Position numbers and translations under genes: made by a program
Shown: in pieces, positions 1 through 11,600 of the stretch
Layout of the letters: every line of letters starts with the position of its first letter
Numbering within the stretch: the stretch's first letter is position 1
From: Catonia carolina
Lineage: Eukaryota; Arthropoda; Insecta; Hemiptera; Achilidae
Reading direction: 5' to 3'
DNA length: 64,000 nucleotides
NCBI GenBank assembly: GCA_035578175.1
Contig: JAQMRL010000001.1
Location: 53,963,553-54,027,552, forward strand
The notes under the pieces: model-generated
The model's input: the letters and a program-made list of their open reading frames with translations, nothing else
Told to the model about the DNA's origin: nothing
Database searches by the model: none

Positions 1-1060
1 CTGTTTCTGTAATACGTGAAATGAAGCTACATTTAAAAAAAACCGTAGGTAGGATTTTAATTTACATTATTATTTAATAAACTATACGGCTAAAAGAGCA
101 ATAATTTGTTCAGTTTAAATCACATTAAAAACTATAGAATTAATACTTTTAGTTTATTAATTAGGCCTCAAATACTTTGGAGCTCTTCCTTTGATGATTT
201 TAGTAAATCTCCAAAAAATCTAAGAACAAATAAGAAATAATTCTTTTCTCTTTTAAAATATCTCTCATGGGATCAAAAATCTGATCATTTGGCATCTCAA
301 CTGGGCATTTGTAAAATCAGCCGATTAATTACACAGAGTGGTATTTGAAATATAAATTTTATTTTAATTATATTTTAAGGTAATCAACAAGTAGTACGCC
401 TAATAAACAGAACGTACCAACAGAGTTAGGTAAAGCGATCTCAGGTGCTTCAGGCTACCAGTTAGCAATAAAGCAACAATGTTAATTCAAAATGTATAAA
501 CTCTCGATATTAGTACACTGCAATAAATTCTGTATCACCTTAAATGAATGGTGAGTATATAGAGGAAGATTTACTATCCCTAAATCGTCTAGAGTTGCTT
601 CAGGATACGAAGAACATGAATAAATTAATACTTAGCTAGATTGCTGAGTACGGACAGGTAGACGGACGCGGGCGAGACTAATGTGGTTACCTCTTAACCC
701 TTAAGCCTAACGAAGTTTAACAATTCAATAACTTTATCATGTTTCTATAAATAAGTTATAATGGCAGATAAATTTGTACTAACTAAATTATTTGTTGAAT
801 ATTCCATAACTTTAAAAAAAATAACTACGTGCCAATATTTAAAATATCCAATTTAAACTTACAAAAATTTAATCAATATTTATTTGTTACTGTTTTTTGT
901 AAATTTATGACTATAAAATAATTATATAAATTGTATCTTCATGCTGTTTTTCAGAAAGAAATCACATTTACCTGTATTGGACCTGTAACTTGTAGTTTAC
1001 CTTAAACTAATTAAAATCAGTTAAAATAATTTTTAGATAATTATATGCCTCGAAAAAAAA
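1..1060. other. AT-rich DNA, nothing recognised
   Basis: No ORF over about 60 codons and no repeat that I could match elsewhere in the window. Confidence 0.5.
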
Positions 1061-1089
1061 GGGTGCGTCTTATCGTCCGAAAAATACGG
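1061..1089. repeat. pogo/Tigger-type terminal inverted repeat (single end)
   Basis: The segment begins GGGTGCGTCTTATCGTCC and ends ATACGG, followed by TA at 1090-1091. Its reverse complement starts CCGTATTTTTCGGA and ends GCACCC, resembling the ends of a widespread class of TA-inserting DNA transposons. A diverged version occurs at 36055-36082 beside a pogo-like transposase tail. No partner end was found to the left, so this is an orphan end. Confidence 0.4.
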
Positions 1090-1091
1090 TA

Positions 1092-2580
1092 ACTGAAGAA
1101 TTTAAGAATATAGGTGTAAAAGATACTAGTCGGAGTTATCTCGTTTGAGAATAATGAATTTCATTATACAGCCACACCCTGTGGTGAATGAAGTGAAGGT
1201 GTCATTTGCAGGGTGGAAAGTAGTAGAGTATTTTATACAGCAAAAATTAAACGGTTTTTAGTTGGCTGGCCAGAGAAGAAGGACTGCGCTTCGTGTTAAG
1301 TTGAGTTCAAACATTGACAATATAGTATAGGAGATATCAGTGGGGTGGTACCTGAATAAAGAAAAAAATTCGCTTTTACAAAGTTGTATTAACTTATAAC
1401 CAGTCGTGAAGAAAAACCAATGCTGAAAATTGAGATATTGAGAAATTCAATCGACAGCACAATCTTCTAACATTTAACATGAACTCATAAAAATCCAAAA
1501 TATTTTATTAAAAAAACTGCGTTAAAATATTCGTAAAATATCCCTTATTCTGAATCGTAGATTCTAGTTAGAAAAAAAATGTATTCGTCGAAAGCATACT
1601 TTGTAAGTGTTAAGATTTTGTTTGAATAATTCTCTACGTTTTTTACTCAAAGTGAAATTACACACTACCAGAGTGTAAAGATCCTCAAGAGATCAAAATA
1701 ACAAAAATTTGTTAAATTTGTTGTGTATTCAGAGCTTTTCTGTACACACAACACGAATAATTTTTGTACAGTTTTAACCTACAAAAAACCGTAGGTAGCA
1801 TGCTTTTTACTTTCCTATTCTTTGTTTTGAGTAAATAATTCTGTTAATCCCGAAATGAAAGCTTTTCTTTATTTAAACATTTTCCAACGTAGTTATAAAT
1901 ACGTACACGCATTTGTCCACAGTAAGCTGCGTATATGATAACTTCATATAAAAAATATATTCAAAAATAACCTATACACGTCTGTACAAAACATGCATCA
2001 CCGTCATATTGAGCGGTTGTTATTTTATTTTTGAATAACCGAATTACACTAACTAGAATTTCAGTATGTTGTAAATTGAATATCAGAATTTTAAATTGAA
2101 AGCAATCCTTTGAAACAATAAAAAATGTGTGGGTGTGTTGTGAGCTTTGATACTTTCACAAACTGAAAACTCAATTTGTACTTTGTTTGCCCTCAATTAC
2201 CCACTGCTACAAAGCCACACAAAGTTGCAAGCAACAACATTTTTTCTTTTTCGCACTACATGAAAACAATGTACAGTAATCTTATAAAGTACAAAAAAAC
2301 TCAAGTTTCTGGCGAATCTTTCAGATTGTTCACTTCCTTTAAAAAAAACAACAGATTTTACAAGGCGATTAATAGATTAAAACAGTTGATGAATCAATTT
2401 AACACTGTGTGGAGGTTTTGAGTTGTTTAAAAGAGATCCCTTAGATTTAGCAATCTAGTAACTACAAATTATGAGTATTTTATTCCAAATATAATTTTAA
2501 TACTTTGAAGATCCACAAAATCCACTATTTTATAATAATTTTTAAAAAAATTTCTGACTTAGAGTTGGTGTTATTAGATT
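1092..2580. other. unassigned AT-rich DNA
   Basis: Holds an 81-codon open frame at 2176-2421 with no recognisable domain or signal; I regard it as chance. A short imperfect inverted repeat (ACACCCTG ... CAGGGTGG, about 1173-1217) is the only other structure noticed. Confidence 0.4.
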
Positions 2581-2584
2581 GACC

Positions 2585-2715
2585 GATTAATCTGCTGACT
2601 GGTTGGTGCAGTTTACTTCTTATTGGCAATAATAAAATGCTTATTGGCAATTTACTTCTATACGAGGGGTCTTGGGTTCAATTTGTGGTTAGGTTTGGCA
2701 TTTTTTATCTTTAAA
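2585..2715 (+). repeat. tRNA-derived SINE relic
   Basis: An A-box-like stretch (TGACTGGTTGGTGCAG) is followed by a B-box-like GGGTTCAATTTG and then GGCATTTTTTAT. The same order (A box, GTCTTGGGTTCRAAT, GGCA-TTTT-ATA) is seen in the complete SINE at 7527-7683. The middle carries a small internal duplication (TTATTGGCAAT twice). Probably a decayed copy of that family. Confidence 0.4.
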
Positions 2716-2890
2716 TAACCTCTTATTATTACGTTCGTATAAGGCAAGACAACTGGCATCAATACCAATACGAAAAGTTCATATTTCAGTGAAGAGTATT
2801 TGAATAAACTGTACGACCATTAAAATTAACTAAATATTCTCAGTTATAATTGTAATTTGTTTATAAGGAAAAAATGCATATTTTCTGCGA

Positions 2891-3132
2891 ATTCTGACTT
2901 ATGCAGCAAAAACATGTACAGGTGGAAGGAAGGCTGAGGATGTAAATTCAAGAGGAGTACTAGGAAAGACAAGAAAAGATATATTGAGAACTAATGTAAT
3001 TGGGAATGGACAGCCTGAAAAGGAGAGATGGATAGACAAAGTTACGATGGTTTGGTAATATAAGTAGGAAGGAGGAGGGTAGACTGCCTGAATGGATGCT
3101 CTACTTGAAGATAGAGGGAAAACGATCTAGAT
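2891..3132 (+). pseudogene. Non-LTR reverse transcriptase C-terminal relic
   Basis: The frame from 2891 reads ILTYAAKTCT, a decayed form of the LTYGxETW motif that marks the C-terminal side of many insect non-LTR RTs. It continues with GKTRKDILRTNVIGN, matching the family pattern R-K-D-x-I-R-N. The frame stops at 3058. A second frame then reads GRLPEWMLYLKIEGKRSR, which fits the usual proline/arginine-rich tail (RLPKW...KIEGKRSRGRP). A frameshift and stop separate the two parts. Only about 80 of an expected 900 or more residues remain, so this is a dead 3' fragment. The family assignment rests on motif order only. Confidence 0.6.
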
Positions 3133-3139
3133 TTTTTTT

Positions 3140-3440
3140 GTCTGACTGAGCGCCTTCGAAGTGGTTCAGTCAATAACTGAATTTTGAATTAAAAGTGTTG
3201 TTCGAAATAGTGTCGTTACGGGACCGGTTCTGATTTACGTTGGCAGTGCGTGCGCATAAAGATGTTAGCAAGCGGTTGTGGGCAGGTAAATCATCTGTTT
3301 TTATTGAAGTAACATTGTAATATTTATAGTCAAGTTAAGCTTAAGTTTTGTAATTAATTTAATTCTATTTGCTAGTAGGCTAAGTTAATAATGAATTGTA
3401 ATTATTAATTGTGACAATAAAAAATTGTTATACGTTTAAA
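3140..3440 (+). repeat. LTR-like repeat R3, copy 1
   Basis: Shares long blocks with the reverse complement of 60260-60600. The blocks are CGAAATAGTGTCGTTACG next to ACCGGTTCTGA, TAGTCAAGTTAAGC, and GCTAGTAGGCTAAGTTAA followed by TTGTAATTATTAATTG. It contains an AATAAA signal near its end (about 3417). Length, a terminal polyadenylation signal and, in copy 2, a TATATAA box suggest a solo LTR, but neither TG...CA ends nor a TSD could be fixed. Confidence 0.45.
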
Positions 3441-3502
3441 GAAACTCTGTATACTATTTATCATACCCAAACCCGAACCCGAACTAACCTAGGCTTAGGT
3501 GT

Positions 3503-3785
3503 CAAAAATATTTAGGTGTGCAGGTGGATACAAATATCTCCTGGAAGAAACATTAAACGACTACAAGGAAAGAGTTGAATAAGTAACCCAAAAGAAACTG
3601 GCTTTAGGAAAAATATCGCCCTTGTTTTTACAGAAAAAAATATGATCAAGTTACACAACAGGTTGTTAAAGCCTGTTTTGATGTAAGGATCCCACTGTAG
3701 GGCACATTGGTACTAAAACAAGTTCAACTTATTCGGAGATTTCAAAATAAAATATTAGCTCTATCTCCAATGCAACCTGATTTTT
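3503..3785 (+). pseudogene. Jockey-like RT C-terminal relic
   Basis: The frame at 3503 reads QKYLGVQVDTNISWKKH, a good match to the kYLGhxLDxxLtWxxHi block that follows the RT palm in Jockey-type elements. After stops and frame changes the segment near 3720-3783 reads QVQLIRRFQNKILALSPM, corresponding to the iQrFQnKiLR block some 100 residues later. Between them, a fragment reading VVKACFDV matches the position of the usual YkxxikPxW. The order and spacing agree with the intact copy at 26333-27303. It lies directly beyond LTR-like repeat R3, but there is no sign that the two belong together. Confidence 0.6.
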
Positions 3786-3789
3786 AAAA

Positions 3790-5590
3790 AAACCAGAAAA
3801 CATATAAATATATTTTTCTGTTCATATAGGGAAAAAATAAATAAAAAGAATCAGTGAAAAATATCTTCTTCTTAGAATGCCGATTAAGACTAGATACAAC
3901 TCTGGTAAATCGCTCTTTATTGTGAACCACTTTCAAAAGAGTGCGCGTACTGAAAATACACTCAATCAAAGTACGCGTACAAAAATACCTTAATTGGTTT
4001 TAAAAAAAACTTTAATCCATTGGCTATTAATTCGCAAGAGAATAACAAAGATATTAGATGTTTAAAGAGAAGCTAGCGATTAATCAAAATTTCCAAAATA
4101 CAATATATTTACAAAAATAATTATCGTAAAACAAACCAATATAAAGAAAAAAAATGAAGTGATTACGGGTTCCTCACAACTCGGTGATTAAATCTCTCAT
4201 GTTTAAATTTAAAAAAAACTTATGGTCATCAGACCAATTGTTAAACTGTATTTGAGTCTGCAGTTTGTCACCGTACTAAAAAAAGTTATAAAAAGCTGCA
4301 TCGAAACCGGTCAAACCATTGACAGAGAAGTGGAGAATCCGTTGAAGATTAACAAGATAGGCAGTTAATTGTATGATTTATTTGAACAGGAATAAAAATT
4401 GAAATTTGTCTAAACTATCGTATTGAATTTTATAAAACTTATTGCATATGATTGTTAATAGAAAGAAAAAAGTCAAATGATTTCTCAGGTAAAACTAGCG
4501 ATGATCTACGCAGAATAAATTTATTCTTTAGAGATAAAAGATCGATTCTTTCTTTTTTTTGTGAAAACGTAAACTAAACAAGTGAAATAATATAGAGAAA
4601 GTTATCTGTATGAGTGGTGTCAAATTTTATAAACTACTTCACTTATTGAAATCCGTGCGATTTTCTATTTAGTGCTCTATTGAACTTCTTTTAAACTTTT
4701 AAAAGAATCTATCACCGACTTCCAATCTTTTGTTCCTTATTTTCTTTCAAAAAGATTCTTTATTTGTTTCACAAGTTTTCCTTCATTGAATCCTCTACTT
4801 CTGTCACTTTAATGAACACAGCGGAATGAAAACATTATGTTATATTTTCACAGAAAGTGTAATCGGAAAAGTAAACTTTTTCTTTTTGTTTAAAGAATAA
4901 AACTAACTTGTTGAGTTTTTCATTAAATCGGTATAAATAGTAACGTATATAAAAAGGTTAGAATATTTATAAAATACTCCTGTAATACAAACTAGCAAAA
5001 TTCGCTATCTCGAACTGCATATATAGACTTACGTAAAACGAACATGTGTAAACGTGAAGTACAAAGCTTTAGATAGTCGGCGCAAACAGCTGAACAGTCT
5101 TCTGACCGACGATCAAATTTAGCCCCTCATCTGAAAGTACTTTTTTATATATTTTTACTCAAACCAATGTGGATGTACAGATGCCAGATCTGTGGCTCAG
5201 CTAAATCCACGGTTTTAGCTAAGCTACTACGTTTTCATCGAAAATACTGACGACAGTTGTTAAAGATCCTTCACACGTTTCCAATATTCACTCCATACCG
5301 ATTTTTTCTTACCTTTACATAAGTGAGATAATCCATCAAGCATACCAGAGATTTAAAAAAAAATTAGAAAACAATAACAACCCACTAAATCGCTTTCTCA
5401 ACTGTATAAATTTACAAGGTAACCCCAATCGTCGACTCCGCATAAGGTGGAACAAAGATTTGAATAAATTCACTTTTAATCTGATATTTTTCTCAGTAAT
5501 CACACACTATTTAACTATTTCAATCCGTTATTTTTTAACATTGTGATTAATTTGTTTTTTTTAATCCCTAATGTGTCTACGTTGCAATCT
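3790..5590. other. Mostly unassigned; possible RT tail scrap near 4300
   Basis: AT-rich. At 4290-4325 the sequence AAGCTGCATCGAAACCGGTC resembles the last codons of the RT at 24571-24982 (AAAACTGCATCAAACCAGTC there), so a very short tail relic is possible. Nothing else was recognised. Confidence 0.3.
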
Positions 5591-5594
5591 AATT

Positions 5595-5892
5595 AATTAA
5601 GAACAAGAAGCAACTCCATGACCCAATGAGATGAGGCTGATCCGTATGACGTATACATGGAGGTGTAGTTTTGTAAACACTCAGGCCGACGATTCCTGAG
5701 AGTGTGTGGTTAATTGAACCTTAATCATTAAAGTACACCGGTAACTACTGTCTAGTATTAAAATCCGTATAAAAGTTACTACCTTTACTAGGATTTAAAC
5801 CATGAAACTGTCTTCGAAAATCAACTGTTAAACAGCTGGCTCGCGAGGACGACTTTATCACTAGATCAACTCGGTGGGTTTAATTGTGATTA
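5595..5892 (-). repeat. tRNA-headed SINE, family S2, copy 1a
   Basis: On the minus strand the sequence starts with an A-box-like GTTGATCTAGTGATAAAGTCG and a B-box-like GGTTTAAATCC. It continues with a body shared with 21935-22372: ACTAGACAG followed by a GGTTACCGGTGTA-like block, then GGCCTGAGT and GGTCATGGAGTTGC. It is truncated before the 3' block that the other copies carry. It faces copy 1b head to head with about 23 bp between them. Confidence 0.6.
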
Positions 5893-5914
5893 TATATTAA
5901 TTTTTTCATTCAGG

Positions 5915-6265
5915 CAGTGGTTACCGGTGTAACCACTTTCAGGAATCCTCGGCCTGAGTCTGTGCAAGACTACTCCTCATTTACACGTCACACATATCAT
6001 CCTTCTCCTTCGGTCATGGGGTTGCTTATTGTTTTTAAATTGAACAGATTACATACATTCGGGTTACCAAAAAAATTACATTTGAAAACATTGAGACATG
6101 AACATTGTCACACGCAAGCATACCACTAAATCCAAAGGAGATTAAAAAGATGCTGGAATAGGAACTTTATATGAAACAGTGAGTGTTTGCCACTTGGTGA
6201 TTTCCTCAATCAAAACGAAAACAAAACATTAAACACGTACATCATAAATACTGCTGGTTTTATGA
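5915..6265 (+). repeat. tRNA-headed SINE, family S2, copy 1b (5'-truncated)
   Basis: Begins inside the SINE body at CAGTGGTTACCGGTGTAACC. It continues through GGCCTGAGTCTGTGCAAGAC and GGTCATGGGGTTGC to a 3' block ending AAACACGTACATCATAAATACTGC. The 3' block (6140-6265) is the reverse complement of 21935-22080. The tRNA-like head is absent. A 70-codon frame inside (5917-6129) is a by-product and is not a gene. Confidence 0.6.
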
Positions 6266-7517
6266 ATATACAGTTGCAGTTGTTACTTAAAAAGAACAAA
6301 AACATTAACATCTAGTCTATTATACATAAAAATGCGCAGCCAAAACTTTTACACAACAAGTAATGGTCAGCAATTTCAACGCGAGGGTCCCTAATATTGA
6401 AAGTTGTTCTCGTAAAAAGTGTTGAAGTAATAAAATTAGCTGTAAAAATATTAATAGTGGTAGTGCAGGGCTGCACAGTTGTAAATTTAAATAAATAAAA
6501 GGAGAAAAAAATGTAACGTACAATAAAAGATGTTTCAAAAACAACACAAATTTTAATTGAAACTATTTGATTATTATTAATATTTAAATGTTACTTTGTT
6601 TCATTTGAATCAACTGTTGTACTGAAGTGAATGCGAAAATACAAAGAAGAGATTATCATTGAAATAAGTGTTGTCTTTTCATTAAAAGTCCAGAATAAAT
6701 ATTTATTTGGGATCCGTTATTTCAGTAAAATAACAAAAAGCAGAATGTAATAACTTTCATGGGAAGTTTATTACGGATTTGCTCTTTTGTATAACGACCA
6801 TTATACTGCAGCATTAGAGCGGATCCCCATTAAAAGCAACACATAACTATTACAAAAATAAATGGTACAGCGAGTCCTAACTTTCTTATAGATCTACAAA
6901 GTCTATACACTAATTTCATCGATTTTCTTTAAATGACCAAAATGTTATATCCTTTGTTAAATCATATACCGAATCAAGCTCTTTACAAAAGAACTAATCA
7001 TTCACATTACATTATACAACTAACTACTTGAAAGTTTATTTCAAGCAAACAAATACATTTAATTATCATAAAATTATTATTTAAATTCAAAATTGTATTT
7101 AGGTGTAAATTAGAATAATTTACGTAAATAAACTACAGATATTAAAAGACCAGCAAAAAGTATCATAAAAAAATTTAGGTAGTCCAATCAAAATTTTTGA
7201 GAATTACAACAGGAGCTTTCAATTTTATTTCTCAATCCAACGTTACATAATGATTTTAAAATGTCTTTTGGAAAGATAAAGCTAAAGATATGTATGTTTA
7301 ACAAGTTTTACAACCGAACTTGTTCAAAATTTATCTGTAAGACAATTCCCAAATTGACGACAGTTTCAAAAATCATGGATTTTTACATTAAAAATCTCAA
7401 CCACAATTTACTACCTTCTATTTGTAATCACTTTTAACTCATAAACACTAAATTATACTTTGAGCACCTACAGTGTATAGAATCTATGCGAAACTTGGGA
7501 CTGGTTCAATGTAAGGC
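6266..7517. other. unassigned AT-rich DNA
   Basis: No repeat or coding motif recognised; open frames here are short and low-complexity. Confidence 0.45.
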
Positions 7518-7526
7518 TCTTCCAGC

Positions 7527-7683
7527 TCCTGGCGTAGTTGGTAACGTGCTCGCCTCTCATCATGCGGTCTTGGGTTCGAATCCCATTCAGGCACGGCATA
7601 TTTTCATACGTTACAAAAAATAATTTCATACTTCACCGTCTGCATTAGCAGTAATTGCAAAACAGTCGGACTTAAAAAAAAAA
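7527..7683 (+). repeat. Complete tRNA-derived SINE with TSD
   Basis: A pol III A box (TGGCGTAGTTGGTAACGTG) and a canonical B box (GGTTCGAATCC) lie about 35 bp apart in a tRNA-like head of about 70 nt. A short unrelated body and a 10-nt A tail ending at 7683 follow. The 9-bp direct repeat TCTTCCAGC flanks it exactly (7518-7526 and 7684-7692). The acceptor-like arms pair only partly and the anticodon arm is poor, so this is a SINE and not a working tRNA gene. It needs LINE-encoded enzymes to move. Confidence 0.75.
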
Positions 7684-7914
7684 TCTTCCAGCACTACGTC
7701 AAAGAAGAGTTGATTAAATCTAGAGGTTGTGTTAGAGTAAAGTGAGGTATAAGATTAAAGACAAAGTTAAATAAATTTTGAGCTGCTAAGAACAAATAGG
7801 ATTTTATTTCCTTAGTATTATTACATTATTATTTTAAGGTTATATATTTTTAGTATTATTTTATATTATAATAACTCGTATTATATCAATTTAAACGCTC
7901 CACCAGCATTTTTT

Positions 7915-8600
7915 TAAGTTGTTATTACTTTCTTTGCTCTAAATGAATACATAGAGGAGAAAAGTAGGTATTGTTTTCATGTTGATTTTTTAAAATCGAG
8001 TTTTCACCGAATATACACGTTTTCAGGACCCCTGAACCCAAAAAGCATGTTTTTAGCGGTTGGTCTGTGTGTGTGTAAACAAAATATCTCAAGAACGGAA
8101 TAACGTAAAGCTGAAACTAGGAGTTTAAGTTATTTACTCGTACGTACCACTACGGGACCCGACACAAACATTTTCATCAAAACCGGTCAACTGGAAGTAG
8201 CAAGGGCCATGCCTTCTGAAATTCTTGGGAGGCTCACTTGGTAAAAATGGTGTTTTTAAGGTTGCGGCCTTCATATTCATTTTAGGGCAAACGTGTACAT
8301 AAGTAAAATTGTAGAAAATTAAAAACGTATAACTTTCATTTCTAATGTTTTTGTTCTACAACGCTCAGTTCAGCGTAAAGTGATTTTCAGTATTTTTCTT
8401 TGGGTATTTTTTTAAAGATTGCGGCCTTAGTATGCATTTTACGACAAAAGAGTACACAATCAAAGTAATAGGAATAAAAAATCTATTACTTTTAATTTCA
8501 AGAATGTTTTTGTACTTAGTCTAGTTTAGATTCAGCGATTTTCCGTATTTTAAAGCCCTAAAAAGTTTGAATTTCATTTTGCGTCATTCACTCATGATTA
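7915..8600 (+). repeat. Unclassified repeat family (ISRTEY), copy A
   Basis: The head runs from GTATTGTTTTCATGTTGATT through TTTTCACCG, ACACGTTTTCAGG and GTCTGTGTGTGTGT to ATCTCAAGAACGGAAT. It is followed by AAATTCTTGGGAGG and then by two tandem units of about 155 bp, each starting TTTTTAAxGxTTGCGGCCTT (about 8253 and 8412). The same order is found at 9940, 12700, 25095, 29235 (inverted) and 38160. No terminal repeat, poly-A tail or coding domain explains it, so the class is unknown. Confidence 0.65.
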
Positions 8601-9935
8601 AAATTATGTTATGTTTTTCATTTTATATTATTTACCTTACTCATGATTAAACGTAAGTTATATTTCTCATTATTTACACTGGTAAGAGAAACTTGGTTTG
8701 AGTGTTTCACACCAGATTTTTTCTTGCTAATGGATTAAATTACTTTCACGAAATGAAATAATCTTTATAATCTATTACAGTTTGTCATAGGTTAACTTTT
8801 ATGATTAAAAAAATGTATGGTTCAGTAAATTTTCCTACGTTTTCTCATGTAGCTGTAGATTTCGGATAGGAATAATGTGAGATTCAGTTTATTTAAAAAG
8901 AACATTACACTTCTACGGTTCTCCTGATTATTAGCTCTACGTAGTAAACGTAATGGTTATATGCTTCATGTGCGCTCCTTCATTAAATAAAATAATCACT
9001 GTAGGTCTACTCGGAGAACCAGAACTCTATTAAACAGAAATGGTAAAAATCACTCATGCAGGACCACTCACGTAGGCCCACAGTGTGCTCTTGAACGGCT
9101 GTTTCAAAAATGTAAAAAAGCTGAAGAAAATTATAATCTAGCAATAAGGTCAATAAATAACACGATTACTACATACTAAACTGAAACTAATTCGCACGTG
9201 ACACATTCAGTTTTATGCTAATGCACAACTAAACTAAACTAAGTTAGTTAAATTTATTTAATTAATAGACAACTACATTTATTTTTTCATTAAAACCATT
9301 TTATTTTTTGCAAACTTAAAATCAGTTATGATCGTGGTATTTTTTCAGAGTTGCTACTGTTGAAATTTGCAGTTACAGAAATAATTTCGAAGCAAAAAAG
9401 AAGTAGGGATTTTTAATTTCCCTTCAATCGGTTAAACTGTTATGTAGCATTAAAAGAGGAAGACTCTGCTCTCTAGTGGTAAAAGCCAAAACTGTTATAG
9501 AAATAACTTCTGTAAGCGACTACTAAAAGCAGTATTGCTGTACAACTTACAATTCTGAATTATTAGTAATATTACGTGCAACGCGCTTTTTTATTTCCTT
9601 GGGAAAAAGAGGATATAGTCTTAAATATTAAAATAAATGAGTTATAATTTGTTTATTGGACTGTTTGGTTAATTGACTGTTTTTAGTAACAAAACTTAAT
9701 ACAAAAGAACATTTTAAAAATTTACTAATGTAGTTCTGAAATTAGGTAATTAAATTCTTAGTTTACCAGTACCGAGGTAAAATTGCAGTATAAAAATTTA
9801 CAACAAACATACCTTCAGAACAATCTCACTAACTGCGACCAAACGCATAATAGATTCAAAAGAATTTCTATCCACCGTTGGATATAAATCTGATTGAAAA
9901 AAAAATTAATTAGGTACCGCATTTAATTTTTTTTT
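8601..9935. other. unassigned AT-rich DNA
   Basis: Nothing recognised apart from scattered ATTACTCATGATTA-like motifs continuing from the end of the preceding repeat (8595-8650). Confidence 0.4.
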
Positions 9936-9939
9936 TTAC

Positions 9940-10445
9940 TTTCTCTTGCCCTGAATACGTATATATTATATATATATAGAAGAAAAGAAGTATTGTTTCT
10001 TGTCATTTTTTTGAAATCGAGGTTTAAGCGGAAATGCATGTTTTCAAGCCCCCTAACCCAAAAAAACAAGTTTTTAATGATTGGTGTGTGTGTATTGTAT
10101 GTGAACAAATATCACAAGACGGAATATTGTACGCAGTTGCAACTTAAAACTTCAGTTAATTTCCACTAAGGGAACCCGACACGATAATGTTCATCAAAAT
10201 CAGTTAACCGTAAGTAATAATTTAATTGCGCAATTTTTAATTTTTTCTGATTTTCTCAAAAACGGCTATACGATTTTTAACTCGCTTCATTAACTAATTT
10301 TTCTATGCTCTACAAGATAGGGTAAACGCCATGTCTGCTGAAATTCTTGGGAGCAGTGTTCACGTAGTAAAAAATGTTTTTTTTAAAGATTGCAGCTTTA
10401 ATATGGATTTTAGAAGAAAAGCGTACATTAAAGTTATGTTATAAT
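9940..10445 (+). repeat. ISRTEY repeat, copy B
   Basis: Starts at TTACTTTCTCTTGCCC, contains a (TA)n tract (9960-9980), and carries the diagnostic blocks GTTTTCAAGCCCCC, GGTGTGTGTGTA, CACAAGACGGAATATTG and GAAATTCTTGGGAG. It ends inside the first 155-bp unit (AAAGATTGCAGCTTTAATATGG). It retains a segment (about 10210-10330) that copy A lacks and the inverted copy at 29235-30190 shares, so the full family is longer than copy A. Confidence 0.6.
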
Positions 10446-11075
10446 TTGTATAATCGTCACCATCAGCTCATTTATAGTAAATCAACATAAAGGCACAAAT
10501 GTACCTATAAGTTAAAAATGACAGTATGTTAAAAAGACAATTTTATGTTCCGTAAAAATAAAGGATACTAGAAAACTTATATTTTCTTTCTCTAATACGC
10601 GATAATCCATTAGGCGCCTGCTTATTTTTTAGAAATACAGGTCAAGAAAAATCACGCCCTCTTTTGGAGAAAAAATTAAATGAAATTAATTTGTTTCATT
10701 TGTAATATTGCGTCATTAAATCATTGGGTGAACTAATTGTCAGCGCTTAAAATTATCTGTTTCGGTAGACCATCCTTGAACTAAAATTAAAAATCATTGC
10801 TATTCCAACTTTTCTACAATAAGTCAAACGAGTTAGGTTAGAAAAGAGAAAAAAAAAATTTTTTGTGTATATGTATATTACGATCTAGTCTTAAGACTAA
10901 TGAGTAATTTTATTCTAACGTAAACTTCTATTGGTAATATTACTACAGAGATGCTCAACAGAACCTCGGTGCTTAATTTAATGTAACACATTATGTAAAC
11001 TACACTTATATTGTGCACTTAAATTTAACACTATTCTAATTGTGCACTAGCACTCCTCTGCTTTAAACACTGGCA

Positions 11076-11600
11076 CTACAAAAGCTCAAATGGTTTCTTT
11101 CTTTTCAGCCTTCGCACCAGATTATCGTTGTCAAGCAGCTGAATTGCTTCAACGTTGTCATGGCGGTGAAGTCTTTCCTCATGCTTCTGTGCGAACTTTT
11201 GGAATTCTCTAGAGACGAAATCCATTCGTAGGTCTCTGTGGAGGCCCTTGTTGCATATGAACCAGGATGCGTCGATGATGTTTCTCAGCACCTTGTTTTA
11301 GAAACGTAGGATCAATGTTTATATGTCTTTGTTTGCTACATTATATGTCAGAGTTGCATACTATATGTCCAGACAGGCTTTATCGTCTGTTTAAAAAGCA
11401 GAAGTCTGTTATAGACTGATAATGAGGTTCTTCTCCCTAGTAGCCAGTAGGACTACAATTTCCGATACCTTAACCCGAGTTCCTCTCTCTTTTTTTTCAA
11501 ATGGGTTTTCCAGCGAAGCTTCGCGTCGAGTGTCATACCAAGGTATTTGGCAGTGTTCGTGTGCAGTACAGTGCAGTTTATACTGGAATATGCTCCACTT
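11076..11600 (-). pseudogene. Jockey-clade LINE RT C-terminus, broken
   Basis: The 71-codon frame 11076-11291 contains WFICNKGLHRDLRMD, then LHRHDNVEAIQLLD, and ends RRLKRKKPFELL. This is the classic end of a Jockey-clade RT: W-Y/F-I/V-x-N-xx-LHRDL, a RLxxHxNxxAxxLLD block, then the RRLKRxKPxxLL tail. Upstream (11440-11570, same strand, other frames) the pieces TAKYLGMTLD-like, KREELGLRYRK and YWLLGR-like correspond to the preceding block. At least two frameshifts and several stops separate the parts. No catalytic motif remains. Confidence 0.75.

Noticed and set aside
1173..1217. Transposon ends suggested by ACACCCTG ... CAGGGTGG
   Set aside because: Arms are only 8 bp, 30 bp apart, with no TA duplication or related copy.
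2176..2421. 81-codon plus-strand open frame
   Set aside because: No domain, signal peptide or codon bias; length is within chance for AT-rich DNA with this window size.
3466..3492. Telomere-like CCCAAACCCGAACCCGAA
   Set aside because: Too short and not the insect TTAGG repeat; likely coincidence next to repeat R3.
7527..7600. Functional tRNA gene
   Set aside because: A and B boxes are good, but the acceptor and anticodon stems pair poorly and the unit has a SINE body, A tail and TSD.
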